From Amaricoccus sp003258405 (GTDB lineage Bacteria; Pseudomonadota; Alphaproteobacteria; Rhodobacterales; Rhodobacteraceae), in contig NZ_CP171225.1 of the NCBI RefSeq assembly GCF_043226085.1, positions 2,108,001 through 2,172,000 on the forward strand: DNA of 64,000 nucleotides, written 5' to 3'. Each line of letters starts with the position of its first letter. The stretch's first letter is position 1. The position numbers and the translations under genes were made by a program. Under the pieces are notes generated by a model. That model made no database searches and had not been told where the DNA came from. It saw only the letters and a program-made list of their open reading frames with translations. This document shows, piece by piece, positions 17,036 to 25,866 of this stretch.

Positions 17036-17758
17036 TCAGTTCCCCTCCAGACGGTTCTCGAAGAGCGTCGAGCGCCGCCCCCTCAGCACGATATCGAACC
17101 TGTAGGCCACGCTGTCGAGCGGCACCGTCGCGTTGAGATCGAGCTTTGCAATGAGCTGCTCGATCGCCGCCGGATCCGGGATCGTCTGCACGATCGGGCA
17201 ATGCGGGATCAGCGGATCGCCCTCGAAATAGAGCTGGGTGATGAGCCGCTGGCTGAACGCGCGCCCGAAGACCGAGACATGGATATGCGCCGGCCGCCAG
17301 CTGTTGACCCAGTTCCGCCAGGGATAGGCACCGGGTTTCACCGTGCGGAAATAGTAATAGCCGTGCTCGTCGGTGATCGTCCTGCCGCAGCCACCGAAAT
17401 TCGGGTCGATCGGCGCCAGATAGGTGTCCTTCTTGTGCCGGTAGCGCCCGCCGGCATTGGCCTGCCAGACCTCCACCAGCGTCCCGGGCACCGGGCGGCC
17501 ATCCTCATCAAGGACACGGCCATGGACGATGATCCGCTCGCCGATCGGATCGCCCGCGGTGGCGTAATTCTTGATGAGATCGTTGTCGATCGGGTCGATG
17601 TCATTGTGCCCGAAGACCGGCCCGGTAACCTCCGAAACCGACTGCTGCAGCGAGATCAGCGAATAGCGCGGCGAGCGGGCGACGGACGTCTTGTAGTCCG
17701 GGGTGAGGGCGGGCGGATGCAACCGGCGGTCACGCTGGTAATACTCGGCTGGTTTCAT
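17036..17758 (-). CDS. pcaH: Protocatechuate 3,4-dioxygenase, beta subunit
   Basis: A 240-residue intradiol dioxygenase beta chain holding the non-haem Fe(III) site. Ligands expected from the Pseudomonas enzyme are visible as the Tyr of NAGGRYRHKKDTYLAP, the Tyr of KPGAYPWRNWVNSWRPAHIHVSVFG and both His of PAHIH in the same segment. It starts MKPAEYYQRDRRLHPPALTPDYKTSVARSP, typical for PcaH. The start overlaps the pcaC stop by four bases. Confidence 0.96.
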   Translation of the reverse strand: MKPAEYYQRDRRLHPPALTPDYKTSVARSPRYSLISLQQSVSEVTGPVFGHNDIDPIDNDLIKNYATAGDPIGERIIVHGRVLDEDGRPVPGTLVEVWQANAGGRYRHKKDTYLAPIDPNFGGCGRTITDEHGYYYFRTVKPGAYPWRNWVNSWRPAHIHVSVFGRAFSQRLITQLYFEGDPLIPHCPIVQTIPDPAAIEQLIAKLDLNATVPLDSVAYRFDIVLRGRRSTLFENRLEGN

Positions 17759-18147
17759 CGGGCGGCCTCCTCTTCCGCGTCCATCTCGGCATAGGTCTGC
17801 CTGGCGAGCTTGAGCGCGTGGTTCGCGCGCGGCACGCCGCAGTAGATCGCGACATGCTGGAATGCCTCGAGCACGTCCGTCCGGCTCGCGCCGGTTCGGG
17901 CGGTGGCCCGGACGTGCATCGGAATCTCCTCGAAATTCCCGGTCGCCGCCAGCAGCGCGAGCGTGAGCATCGAGCGCTCGCGGCGCGAGATCCCGTCACT
18001 CGCCCAGACCGTGCCCCAGGCGGATGTGGTGATGAGATCCTGGAACGGCTGGTCGAACCCGGTCTTGGCCGCCTCGGCCCGGTCGACATGCGCGTCGCCC
18101 AGCACCTCGCGGCGCACCCTCATGCCGGTGTCATACCGGTCGGACAT
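17755..18147 (-). CDS. pcaC: 4-carboxymuconolactone decarboxylase
   Basis: A 130-residue single-domain carboxymuconolactone decarboxylase. The family core reads RSMLTLALLAATGNFEEIPMHVRATARTGASRTDVLEAFQHVAIYCGVPRANHALKLA. It converts gamma-carboxymuconolactone to beta-ketoadipate enol-lactone. It is not fused to PcaD, unlike the PcaL fusion seen in some bacteria, but the genes overlap by 17 bases (18131-18147), so translation is probably coupled. Confidence 0.95.
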   Translation of the reverse strand: MSDRYDTGMRVRREVLGDAHVDRAEAAKTGFDQPFQDLITTSAWGTVWASDGISRRERSMLTLALLAATGNFEEIPMHVRATARTGASRTDVLEAFQHVAIYCGVPRANHALKLARQTYAEMDAEEEAAR

Positions 18148-18922
18148 GTCCCACCTCCTTCAGAAAATCCGTCAGCAGCCGTGCATGGGCCTCCGGCACT
18201 TCCACACAGGGAAGATGCCCCGCGCCCGGGATCTCGTCATAGCCCGCGCCGGGGATCAGGGCTGCGGTGGCGCGCACGACCTCGGGCGGGGTCGAGCCGT
18301 CGGCACTTCCGGCGATGAGCCGGACCGGCAACGCGAGCTGCGCTGCCGCCGCGCTGAGATCGGTCGCCGCGATCGCCTCACAGCAGGCGATGTAGCCCGC
18401 GAGCGGCTGGCGCTCGAGCATGCGCTGCCAGAGCCCCGCGCCGCCCTGCGCCCGGAAGCCGGGCGAGAACCAGCGCTCCATCGTTGCAGCACCGATGCTC
18501 TCGAGCCCGCCGGCACGAAGCGCCGCGATCCGGTCCAGCCACATCTCCGCGCTGCCGATCCTTGCCGCGCTGTTCGAGACAACGAGCCCGCGCAGCAGAT
18601 CGCCGTGGCGCGCCGCGAGCGAGAGCCCGATCTGTCCGCCGACGGACAGGCCCACGAAAACCACGTCGCGCAGGCCGAGATGCCGGATCAGCCCCGCCGC
18701 ATCATCGGCGAGTGTCTCGATCGAGATCGGCCCCGCCTCGGAAAGCCCGTGCCCCCGCTTGTCGTAGCGCACCAGCCGCAGCCCCTCGGGCAGATGCGGC
18801 AGCAGAGCGTCCCAGAGCCGGAGATCCGTGCCGAGCGAATTGGCGAACACCACGGCCCGGCCGTCCTGCGGCCCCTCGTCGGCATAGTGCAGCCCGACGC
18901 CATTGATCCGCGCAACCCGCAT
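18131..18922 (-). CDS. pcaD: 3-oxoadipate enol-lactonase
   Basis: A 263-residue alpha/beta hydrolase. The nucleophile elbow is VGLSVGGQIG (Ser about residue 95) and the catalytic His lies in GAGHLPCVEVPEAH near the C-terminus. An oxyanion-side motif FANSLGTDLRLWD, characteristic of PcaD, sits around residue 28. The start at 18922 overlaps the pobA stop (TGATG); the longer open frame above it runs antisense-like into pobA and is not used. The product, beta-ketoadipate, would feed the BKACE enzyme encoded three genes downstream. Confidence 0.93.
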   Translation of the reverse strand: MRVARINGVGLHYADEGPQDGRAVVFANSLGTDLRLWDALLPHLPEGLRLVRYDKRGHGLSEAGPISIETLADDAAGLIRHLGLRDVVFVGLSVGGQIGLSLAARHGDLLRGLVVSNSAARIGSAEMWLDRIAALRAGGLESIGAATMERWFSPGFRAQGGAGLWQRMLERQPLAGYIACCEAIAATDLSAAAAQLALPVRLIAGSADGSTPPEVVRATAALIPGAGYDEIPGAGHLPCVEVPEAHARLLTDFLKEVGHVRPV

Positions 18923-20091
18923 CAGTAGGGCAGCCCGACATAGTTTTCGGCAAAGGCCTTCTGCTGCGCGGCATTGTCGCGCAGGAAGGCGATATCCGCC
19001 TGCTGCATCTTCAGATCGAACTCGCTCTGATCGGGATACTGGTGCAGCAGCGAACTGAACCACCAGCTGAAACGCTCGGCCTTCCAGATCCGTGCCAGAG
19101 CCTTTTCCGAATAGCGATCGAGCCCCTCGTGCTCGCTCGCCTCATAGAAGGCGCGGAGCCCGGTGTGGAGGTAATGCACGTCGCTCGCCGCGGTGTTGAG
19201 GCCCTTGGCGCCGGTCGGCGGCACGATATGCGCGGCATCACCGCAGAGAAAGAGCCGCCCCCAGCGCATCGGTTCGGTCACGAAGGAGCGCAGCGGCGCG
19301 ATGGATTTCTCGATCGAGGGGCCGGTGACGAGCTTTTCGGCGATCTCCTCAGGCACCCGCCGCTTCAGCTCCTGCCAGAAGGCCGTATCGCTCCAGTCCT
19401 CCGGACTGTCCGACAGCGCGCACTGGATGTAGTAGCGCGACAGCTTCTCGTTTCGCATCGAGCAAAGCGCGAAGCCGCGCGCGGAATTGGCGTAGATCAG
19501 TTCGTCATGGACCGGCGGCGTCTCGGAGAGGATGCCGAGCCAGCCGAAGGGATAGATCTTCTCGTATTCCCGCCGCACGCCCAGCGGGATCGCCTGCCGG
19601 CTGACGCCGTGGAACCCGTCGCACCCGGCGATGAAATCGCAAGCGATCTTATGCTCCCGGCCACCCTGCACATAGGTCACATGGGGCGCGTCGCCATCGG
19701 CACCGTGGATCTCCACATGATCCACCTCGAATTCCGTCCGCGCGCCCACCTTCTCGCGCGCATCGTAGAGATCGCGCGTCACCTCGGTCTGCCCGTAGAC
19801 GACGACGGGCGTGCCGGTCAGGCCTTCGAAATCGATATGGAACATGCCGCCGTCGAAGGCGATCTGGGTGCCCGCGTGCCGGAAGCCCTCGCGATGGAGC
19901 CGCCCGGCGACTCCCGCCTCCTCGAGCAGGCCGACGAAGCCAGCCTCGAGAACGCCCGCCCGGATGCGGCCGAGCACATAGTCCCGCGTGCGGCGCTCCA
20001 GCAGCACGGTCTCGATCCCGTGGGCATGAAGCAGCTGGCCGAGCAGCAGGCCCGATGGCCCGCCGCCAATGATCACGACTTGGGTGCGCAT
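18922..20091 (-). CDS. pobA: 4-hydroxybenzoate 3-monooxygenase
   Basis: A 389-residue flavoprotein of the PHBH class. It opens MRTQVVIIGGGPSGLLLGQLLHAHGIETVLLERR, followed by the class-specific RIRAGVLEAGFVGLLEEAG. The FAD motif is RLFLCGDAAHIVPPTGAKGLNTAASDVHYL around residue 278. It hydroxylates 4-hydroxybenzoate to protocatechuate with NADPH. Its gene leads the pca transcript, so 4-hydroxybenzoate enters directly into protocatechuate cleavage. It is transcribed divergently from pcaQ with a 107-base AT-rich gap. Confidence 0.96.
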   Translation of the reverse strand: MRTQVVIIGGGPSGLLLGQLLHAHGIETVLLERRTRDYVLGRIRAGVLEAGFVGLLEEAGVAGRLHREGFRHAGTQIAFDGGMFHIDFEGLTGTPVVVYGQTEVTRDLYDAREKVGARTEFEVDHVEIHGADGDAPHVTYVQGGREHKIACDFIAGCDGFHGVSRQAIPLGVRREYEKIYPFGWLGILSETPPVHDELIYANSARGFALCSMRNEKLSRYYIQCALSDSPEDWSDTAFWQELKRRVPEEIAEKLVTGPSIEKSIAPLRSFVTEPMRWGRLFLCGDAAHIVPPTGAKGLNTAASDVHYLHTGLRAFYEASEHEGLDRYSEKALARIWKAERFSWWFSSLLHQYPDQSEFDLKMQQADIAFLRDNAAQQKAFAENYVGLPY

Positions 20092-20198
20092 TTTTCTTGT
20101 CCTCCCTGACGGGAAAATGGCGCAACATAAATATGAAGTAAATTGACTTATTTTGCCATATAATTATCATTATCGGCAAGTATCGGAAAATTCCCTGC
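20092..20198. promoter_or_regulatory. Divergent pobA-pca / pcaQ promoter region
   Basis: This AT-rich gap separates the divergent pobA and pcaQ genes, the usual place for LysR-regulator binding. TTGCC (20153-20157) and GGCAA (20175-20179) form a dyad enclosing the short palindrome ATAATTAT (20160-20167), and TATAAT occurs at 20159-20164. I do not see the ATAACC-N4-GGTTAA site described for rhizobial PcaQ, so the exact operator is uncertain. Confidence 0.55.
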
Positions 20199-21122
20199 AT
20201 GGACCGGCGCATAAAGATCCGCCACATCTCGGCTTTCGTGGAAATCGTCCGCCAGCGCAGCCTGAAGCGGGCGGCCGACCAGCTCCATCTGACCCAGCCC
20301 GCGATTTCGCGCACCCTCGCCGAGCTTGAGGAAATCGCCGGGAAGCAGCTCCTGCTCCGGGGCCGCGCGGGCGTCTCTCTCACGCCGGAGGGCGAGTACT
20401 TTCTCGGCTTCGCGCAGCAGAGCCTCGTCGCGCTCGAGCGCGGCTTTTCCGGCGTCGCCGCCGCGGGCGGCGAGGATGCCACCGAGATCCGTGTCGGCGT
20501 CCTGCCGTCGGTCGCGACCCGGCTCATGCCCGAGGTCGCGGCGGAAATGGCCGGGCTCGACCGGGTCCGGCTCACCATAGCCGACGGCTCGCACGAACAT
20601 CTGACCACGCAGCTCCGCAGCGGCCAGCTCGACATGGTGCTCGGCCGGCTCGGCGCACCCGAGACGATGCGCGGCCTGTCCTTCACCCAGCTCTATCTCG
20701 AGGACGTGGCCGTGGTGGTCCGCCCCGGTCACCCACTGCTCGAAGATCCCGATCTGCGCCGGATCACCGAATGGCAGGTGCTCTACCCGCCACCCTGGGC
20801 CGCAATCCGGCCCTTCGTCGAGCGCCTGCTGATTGCCGAGGGCATCCCTCGCCCGGCATGGCGTATCGAGACCGTCTCTGGCGCCTTTGGCCGGGTCTAT
20901 GCCCGGCAATGCGATGCGGTCTGGTTCATCTCCGCCGGGGTCGTCGCCAGCGACATCGCCGAGGGGCGGCTCGCCCGCCTGCCCATCGCGACCGGCGGCA
21001 CCGAGGGACCGGTCGGCCTGATGACCCGGGCGGGCGAGGCAGAAACCCCCGAACAGCAGCTCCTCCGCCGCGCCGTCGACCGGGCGCTCGAAACCCTCGA
21101 GGCGTTCCTCGCGGCGTCCTGA
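20199..21122 (+). CDS. pcaQ: LysR-family activator of the pca genes
   Basis: A 307-residue LysR-type regulator. The helix-turn-helix is at the N-terminus (RHISAFVEIVRQRSLKRAADQLHLTQPAISRTLAELEEIAGKQLLLR, about residues 8-55), and the effector domain follows. PcaQ proteins sense beta-ketoadipate pathway intermediates (carboxymuconolactone or beta-ketoadipate, depending on species). Divergence from pobA-pca, with the opening MDRRIKIRHISAF, supports PcaQ rather than a general LysR. It probably activates the minus-strand operon from the shared gap. Confidence 0.9.
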   Translation: MDRRIKIRHISAFVEIVRQRSLKRAADQLHLTQPAISRTLAELEEIAGKQLLLRGRAGVSLTPEGEYFLGFAQQSLVALERGFSGVAAAGGEDATEIRVGVLPSVATRLMPEVAAEMAGLDRVRLTIADGSHEHLTTQLRSGQLDMVLGRLGAPETMRGLSFTQLYLEDVAVVVRPGHPLLEDPDLRRITEWQVLYPPPWAAIRPFVERLLIAEGIPRPAWRIETVSGAFGRVYARQCDAVWFISAGVVASDIAEGRLARLPIATGGTEGPVGLMTRAGEAETPEQQLLRRAVDRALETLEAFLAAS

Positions 21123-21225
21123 GACGCGGTTCGCGGATCACCATGGGCCCTGACCGGCCGGGGCAGGCCTTCGTGCGGTCCCGAGGGGCGGTTCTCGCTC
21201 TGTTGCGGGTGTCCCTGAGAGGGAG

Positions 21226-21250
21226 CGCGGCGCCCTTTCGGGGCGCCGCG
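21226..21250. terminator. Strong hairpin between convergent pcaQ and ThDP-enzyme genes
   Basis: CGCGGCGCCC (21226-21235) pairs perfectly with GGGCGCCGCG (21241-21250) around a 5-base loop. No T-run follows on either strand, so intrinsic termination is uncertain. A bidirectional terminator for the convergent genes is still the simplest reading. The remainder of the 210-base gap holds the tandem repeat at 21284-21316 and nothing else that I recognise. Confidence 0.5.
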
Positions 21251-21283
21251 GGGATCAGGTGGTGGGGAGTTTCCTGCCATATG

Positions 21284-21316
21284 GATTCCATACGCTTTCC
21301 ATACGGATTCCAGACG
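21284..21316. repeat. Three imperfect 11-base tandem repeats
   Basis: GATTCCATACG, CTTTCCATACG and GATTCCAGACG lie head to tail, sharing the core TTCCAKACG (K is G or T). The first copy overlaps a small palindrome, TATGGA-T-TCCATA, at 21280-21292. The 11-base period is one helical turn. The array is downstream of both flanking genes, 17 bases from the end of the ThDP-enzyme gene. Confidence 0.7.
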
Positions 21317-21332
21317 TGCAGGCAGGCCCCGA

Positions 21333-23165
21333 TCAGCCCTCCGCCGGTTCGGTCTCCGCCGGGTCCGCAGCCCGGGCTTCGGGCTCGGGAAGGTCCGGCG
21401 AGATCTTCCAGTCCCGGAGCTTGTAGACCGTGCCCGGACGCGGGCGCGCCGTGTCCTCGCCCTCCTGCATCCGCCGCTTGAACGAGTGGATCGGCGTCGC
21501 CCGGTCGTCGATCCGGACCTCCACCACCGAGGGCCCGTCATGGGCAAAGGCCGCATCGAGCGCCGCCCCGATGTCGTCCGGCTTCTCGACGTAGATCCCC
21601 TTCAGCCCCAGCGCTTCCGCCGCCCCGGCATAGCCCGGCTGCACGCTCTGGGTCTCCAGCATCGCAGACTGCACGTTCTTGAAGAAGATCTCCTGCCAGA
21701 GCTGGATCCAGCCCAGACGGCCGTTGTTGATCACCACGTTCACGATCTTCTGGTTGAACTGCGCCTGGGTCGCCAGCTCGCCCACCGTGTAGGAAAACGC
21801 CCCGTCCCCCGCCACCGTCACGATCCGCGCCTCCGGCCGCGTCGCCGCCGCCCCGATCGCACCGGGAACCGAATAGCCGAGCCCCCCCTGCCCGCGGGCA
21901 AACAGGAACTGCCGACCCGGCGTCTTCGCCGGGATGTAGCCCGCGATCCAGCCCGCCGAGAACGAGGCGTCCGAGACCACGATGTCGTCCTCGCCCAGAC
22001 GCGCGGCGATCTCCGCCATCACCCGCGGCGGCGCGATCGGGATCGCCGCCGAGGCGGTCTCCGCCGCCTTCACCCGCTCGCCCTCGGCCTTCACCTCCGC
22101 GATCCGCGCCAGCCAGTCCCGGTTCACCGGCGCAAGGCTCGCCCCCAGCGCCGCATCGAGCGCGGTCACGATCTCGCGCACATCCCCCAGGAGCGGGATC
22201 GTTGGGCGGAAGGTCCGGCCATGCTCCAGCGGATCGGAATCGATGGTGATCGTCGCCTGCTCCGGCGTCGGCAGAGACCAGTTCATCCCGGTGTTCTGGC
22301 TCACCTTCGAGCCGCACCAGATCACCAGATCCGCCTCCTTGATCAGCTCGATCGCCGCCCAGGACCCGAGCGGGTTCAGCACACCCGCCGCATAGGCCCG
22401 CGTCTCCGGCACCGATCCCTTGCCCGAGAGCGAGGTCACCACCAGACCGCCGAGACGGTCGGCAAACCCCGTCACCTCGCGCGCCGCATCCGAGCCGTGC
22501 ACGCCGCCGCCGCAGACCAGCGCCGGCCGCTTCGCCCGCCGGATCAGATCCGCCGCCGCCTGGATGTCCTCCCCCGGCGCCGTCGAGCGCAGATAGGGGA
22601 TCGCCTTCGCCCGGTCGTCCACCGCGATCTTCACCAGATCCTCGTCCCACTCCGCATCGAAGATGTCATGGGGAATGATCAGCGCCACAGGCCCCGGTCG
22701 CGGCGCCGTCGCCACCCGGAAGGCCGTCCGGATGAGCTCGGGCAGGGCGGTGATCGAGGGCACCAGCCAGGCATCCTTCGTGCAGGTCTTGAAGAAGGAA
22801 AGCTGATCGAAGCCCTGGCTCGCGATCCCCTTCTCCTTCAGCGGCAGCCAGTCGAGCGGCAGCTCACCCACGATCCCAACCATCGGGATCGACGCGTTCA
22901 GCGCCTCCAGAAACCCCGCCGGAAGCAGGTTCGCCCCCGGGCCGACCGTCACGTCGCACACCCCGGGCTTGCCCGTCAGCCGCGCATAGGCATCCGCCGC
23001 ATACGCCGCGTTCCGCTCGTCCCGCATCAGAATGTGGCGGATCCGATCCTGCCGCCGGGATATCCCGTCATGCAGCGCCGTCGTCTGCCCTCCAGGCATC
23101 CCAAACACAAGCTCAACGCCATATTGCGCCAACATCTCCGCTACAAGATCGCCTATATGCGGCAT
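21333..23165 (-). CDS. Thiamine-diphosphate-dependent enzyme, acetolactate-synthase-like
   Basis: A 610-residue ThDP enzyme of the acetohydroxyacid synthase/pyruvate oxidase superfamily. The catalytic glutamate lies in RDERNAAYAADAYARLTG (about residue 50). The central domain is FAD/dinucleotide-fold-like, and the cofactor motif is GDGAFSYTVGELATQAQFNQKIVNVVINN (GDG...NN, about residues 465-493). It is not a clear acetolactate synthase: no regulatory subunit is adjacent and its neighbours are carbohydrate genes. A lyase or carboligase acting on a keto-acid or ketose-derived intermediate is possible. A likely terminator separates it from the kinase gene upstream, so it may have its own promoter. 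The substrate is unknown. Confidence 0.8.
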   Translation of the reverse strand: MPHIGDLVAEMLAQYGVELVFGMPGGQTTALHDGISRRQDRIRHILMRDERNAAYAADAYARLTGKPGVCDVTVGPGANLLPAGFLEALNASIPMVGIVGELPLDWLPLKEKGIASQGFDQLSFFKTCTKDAWLVPSITALPELIRTAFRVATAPRPGPVALIIPHDIFDAEWDEDLVKIAVDDRAKAIPYLRSTAPGEDIQAAADLIRRAKRPALVCGGGVHGSDAAREVTGFADRLGGLVVTSLSGKGSVPETRAYAAGVLNPLGSWAAIELIKEADLVIWCGSKVSQNTGMNWSLPTPEQATITIDSDPLEHGRTFRPTIPLLGDVREIVTALDAALGASLAPVNRDWLARIAEVKAEGERVKAAETASAAIPIAPPRVMAEIAARLGEDDIVVSDASFSAGWIAGYIPAKTPGRQFLFARGQGGLGYSVPGAIGAAATRPEARIVTVAGDGAFSYTVGELATQAQFNQKIVNVVINNGRLGWIQLWQEIFFKNVQSAMLETQSVQPGYAGAAEALGLKGIYVEKPDDIGAALDAAFAHDGPSVVEVRIDDRATPIHSFKRRMQEGEDTARPRPGTVYKLRDWKISPDLPEPEARAADPAETEPAEG

Positions 23166-23190
23166 CGGTCAGTCTCCTTGAACTCTTGGC

Positions 23191-23225
23191 AAAAAGGGGG
23201 CCACCCGCGCCCTTTTCCGGCGCGG
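23191..23225 (-). terminator. Probable intrinsic terminator after the FGGY kinase gene
   Basis: On the minus strand the stem GGCGCGG/CCGCGCC (plus-strand arms 23205-23211 and 23219-23225) has a 7-base loop and is followed by a C-rich stretch and TTTTT (23191-23195). This fits termination of the transporter-kinase transcript before the ThDP gene. The T-run begins about 9 bases after the stem, so it may be leaky. Confidence 0.5.
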
Positions 23226-23278
23226 CAGGCGGCAGGGTTTCGTTTGGCGTGTCAGGCCGTTTCTTCAGGCGGCGGTCT

Positions 23279-24862
23279 TCAGACCGCCGCGGCAGGCTCC
23301 AGCCCCGGCCTGACAGCCGCCGCAGGATCCTCGGGGGTCGTCTGACCCCGGCGCGCCATCCGGTGCATCAGCGGGCGAAGCGCCTCATAGGTCGCGCGAT
23401 AGAACTCGAATTGCTCTGCATAGCGCGCATGACGGCCCGGATCTGGCTCGATCGTGCAATCCATCCGCACCATCGCCGCCGCGGCCTCGGGCAGGCTCGC
23501 GAATGCCCCGACCCCATGGGCCGCGGCAACCGCCGCGCCCATCGCGGTCGCCTCCGCCTCGACCGGCACCGAGATCGGTACGCCGGCGGCATCGGCATGC
23601 ATCTGCATCCAGAAGGGGCTCCGCGTGGCGCCGCCGCAACCCACCATCTCTTCAACCGCCACACCGCGCTCGGCCATGGTCACGAGGATGTTGCGGGTGC
23701 CATAGACGACGGATTCGAGCAAAGCGCGCAGGATATGGGCGGGCGTGTGCTTCAGTGTCATGCCCCAGAGCGCCCCCTGAAGGTCGTAGTCGATGTAGGG
23801 ATTGCGATTTCCTTGCCAGAAATCCAGTGCCACCAGCCCTTCCGCGCCGATCGGGATCGCCTCGGCGGCGCGCATCATTGCGGCAAAGCTGTCCTCCCCA
23901 TGCATGTGGCAACCGACCTGATCGTGCCACCAGCGGATGACCGAGCCGGTCGAGACCTGCCCACCCTCCATCACGTAAAGATCCGGCACCACGCAGTCGG
24001 GATGCGGGCCGAAGATGCCCGGCACCTCGAGATCGCGATCGGTCATCGAGAGCACCAGATGCGAGGAGCCGGTGATGAAGGCCGTCCGGCCGGCCGCACA
24101 GACATCGAGCCCCAGCATCGCGACATAGGCATCCGTGCCGCCGCAGACGACGAGCGTCGCGGGGTCGAGCCCCATTTCGGCAGCAGCCTCGGGCGTGATC
24201 GGGCCGACGGGGGCGCCGAGCGGCAGAACCCGCGCAGGGAAGCGCTCGGTGATGCCCGAAAGCCCGATACGCCCGAAGAAATCTTCCGGCCAGCCGCCGC
24301 GGCGGCCATCGTAGAACCAGCGGTTGGTGATGTGGTTGTGGCCGAGCGAGAGCGCGCCGGAGAGGCGCAGGGCGAGATAGTCCGCCATCTCCATGAACCA
24401 GCGCGAACGGTCGAAGACCTCCGGCCGGGTTTCCCGAAGCCAGAGGATCTTGGGGATCGCCCATTCCGAGCTCACCCCGATCCGCGAGCGCCGGAGAGCG
24501 GCATCGCCGGTGGCAGCCATGCGGCGGGCCTGGGGCGAGGCGCGGTTGTCCATCCAGAGGATCGCCGGCATCGTCGGCTGCAGCCCTGCATCGAGGGCGA
24601 CAAGTGTGCTCGAAGTGCCATCGGCGCAGATTGCGGCGATCTGACGGGGCGAGACATCGGCCATGCGGATCGCCTTCGCGACCGCTGTGCAGGCCGCCCG
24701 CCACCAGTCCGCCGGATCCTGTTCCGCCCAGCCGCTGTGGGGGTGGGTGGTGGCGTAGTCCGAGCTTGCGATGGCCCGCACGTTGCCGGAGAGATCCGCC
24801 ACCAGAGCCCGCGCCCCGCCGGTGCCGCCATCGAGGCCGATCACATAACGTTCCGCGCTCAT
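23279..24862 (-). CDS. FGGY-family carbohydrate kinase
   Basis: A 527-residue sugar/polyol kinase of the FGGY family. The N-terminal phosphate loop is GLDGGTGGARALVADL (about residues 8-23), and the FGGY signature region lies around EEMVGCGGATRSPFWMQMHADAAGVPISVP. The start at 24862 follows a GGAGGCAGGG site and overlaps the permease stop by four bases. It differs from the xylulokinase in the same cluster and looks closer to the ribulokinase-like branch, but the sugar cannot be named from sequence. It phosphorylates a hydroxyl of an imported ketose or polyol with ATP. It is the last gene coupled to the ABC importer. Confidence 0.85.
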   Translation of the reverse strand: MSAERYVIGLDGGTGGARALVADLSGNVRAIASSDYATTHPHSGWAEQDPADWWRAACTAVAKAIRMADVSPRQIAAICADGTSSTLVALDAGLQPTMPAILWMDNRASPQARRMAATGDAALRRSRIGVSSEWAIPKILWLRETRPEVFDRSRWFMEMADYLALRLSGALSLGHNHITNRWFYDGRRGGWPEDFFGRIGLSGITERFPARVLPLGAPVGPITPEAAAEMGLDPATLVVCGGTDAYVAMLGLDVCAAGRTAFITGSSHLVLSMTDRDLEVPGIFGPHPDCVVPDLYVMEGGQVSTGSVIRWWHDQVGCHMHGEDSFAAMMRAAEAIPIGAEGLVALDFWQGNRNPYIDYDLQGALWGMTLKHTPAHILRALLESVVYGTRNILVTMAERGVAVEEMVGCGGATRSPFWMQMHADAAGVPISVPVEAEATAMGAAVAAAHGVGAFASLPEAAAAMVRMDCTIEPDPGRHARYAEQFEFYRATYEALRPLMHRMARRGQTTPEDPAAAVRPGLEPAAAV

Positions 24863-25866
24863 AGCCCTGCCTCCGCGTGATGTCCGCCCTTCTTCCGGTT
24901 CGCGCGAACTGCCACTGCAATGCCGATGAGCAGGAGCGCGCCCTGAATGATCTGACGCTTCCAGTCCGCCCAGCCTAGCAGCGCGGCCCCGCTCGCGAGC
25001 ACCGCGAGGAAGAGGATCGCCACTGCTGTGCCGATGATGTTGGGTTTGCCGATATGGATCATCATCCCTCCGAGCAGCACAGCGGTCAGGCCGTTGATGA
25101 AGTAGGACGCGCCGATCATCGGCTGGCCCGAGGAAAGGCTCGCAGCAAGAAAGAGGCCTGCGAGCGCCGAGAGCCCCCCCGTCAGCACGAAGAGCATGAT
25201 GAGGAGCCGCCGCGACGAGATGCCCGCCTCGATCACCGCCTCCTCGCTCTGGGCGATGGCATACATGTAATGCCCGAAGGTCAGCCGTTCCTGGAACACC
25301 CAGGCAATGGCATAGACGAGGAGCACCCCGAAGAGCACGAGCGGGAACGGCCCGATGTTGGTGGTGAGCAGGTCGGTCAGCAGGCCGTGCTCGGCGATGC
25401 GGATCGAGGTGCCCTTGCCGAGCGCCGCCGCGATCGAGGCGCAGATCCCGCCCGTCGCGATGGTGACGATGAGCGGCGGCAGGCCGAGCCCAGCGATGAG
25501 GAGCCCGTTGACAGCGCCCGCGATGAGCCCCGCGCCGAGGCCCGCGGCGCTCGCGACACCCCAGCCGTGGCCGGCGGCAAGCAGGGCCGCCGCGATCATG
25601 TTGGAGAGGGCCGCCACCTGCATGAAGGAGACGTCGATCTTGCCCGCGGCCATCACCCAGGTAAGGCCGAGGGTCATGGTGGCCATGATTGCGAAGCTCC
25701 GCAGGATCGTCGCGACATTGCCGGGTTCGAGCATTTCCGGCCGGAGGCTTCCGAAGATGGCGATCATCGCGAGAAGCGCGGCCACGAGCCAGAAGCGGCC
25801 GATGAGGTTCGAGCGCAGGGCAGGCCCGGTGCGTTCGGGCACGGCGGGACTGATGGCGGCTGTCAT
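24859..25866 (-). CDS. Ribose-type ABC transporter permease (RbsC family), second copy
   Basis: A 335-residue permease of the ribose/xylose importer class with about ten membrane segments. The family motif is GLGAGLIAGAVNGLLIAGLGLPPLIVTIATGGI (about residues 105-140), and EEAVIEAGISSRRLLIMLFVLTG matches the cytoplasmic loop that contacts the ATPase. It overlaps the upstream permease and the downstream kinase by four bases each. Two different permease genes in tandem suggest a heterodimeric channel. Confidence 0.92.
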   Translation of the reverse strand: MTAAISPAVPERTGPALRSNLIGRFWLVAALLAMIAIFGSLRPEMLEPGNVATILRSFAIMATMTLGLTWVMAAGKIDVSFMQVAALSNMIAAALLAAGHGWGVASAAGLGAGLIAGAVNGLLIAGLGLPPLIVTIATGGICASIAAALGKGTSIRIAEHGLLTDLLTTNIGPFPLVLFGVLLVYAIAWVFQERLTFGHYMYAIAQSEEAVIEAGISSRRLLIMLFVLTGGLSALAGLFLAASLSSGQPMIGASYFINGLTAVLLGGMMIHIGKPNIIGTAVAILFLAVLASGAALLGWADWKRQIIQGALLLIGIAVAVRANRKKGGHHAEAGL

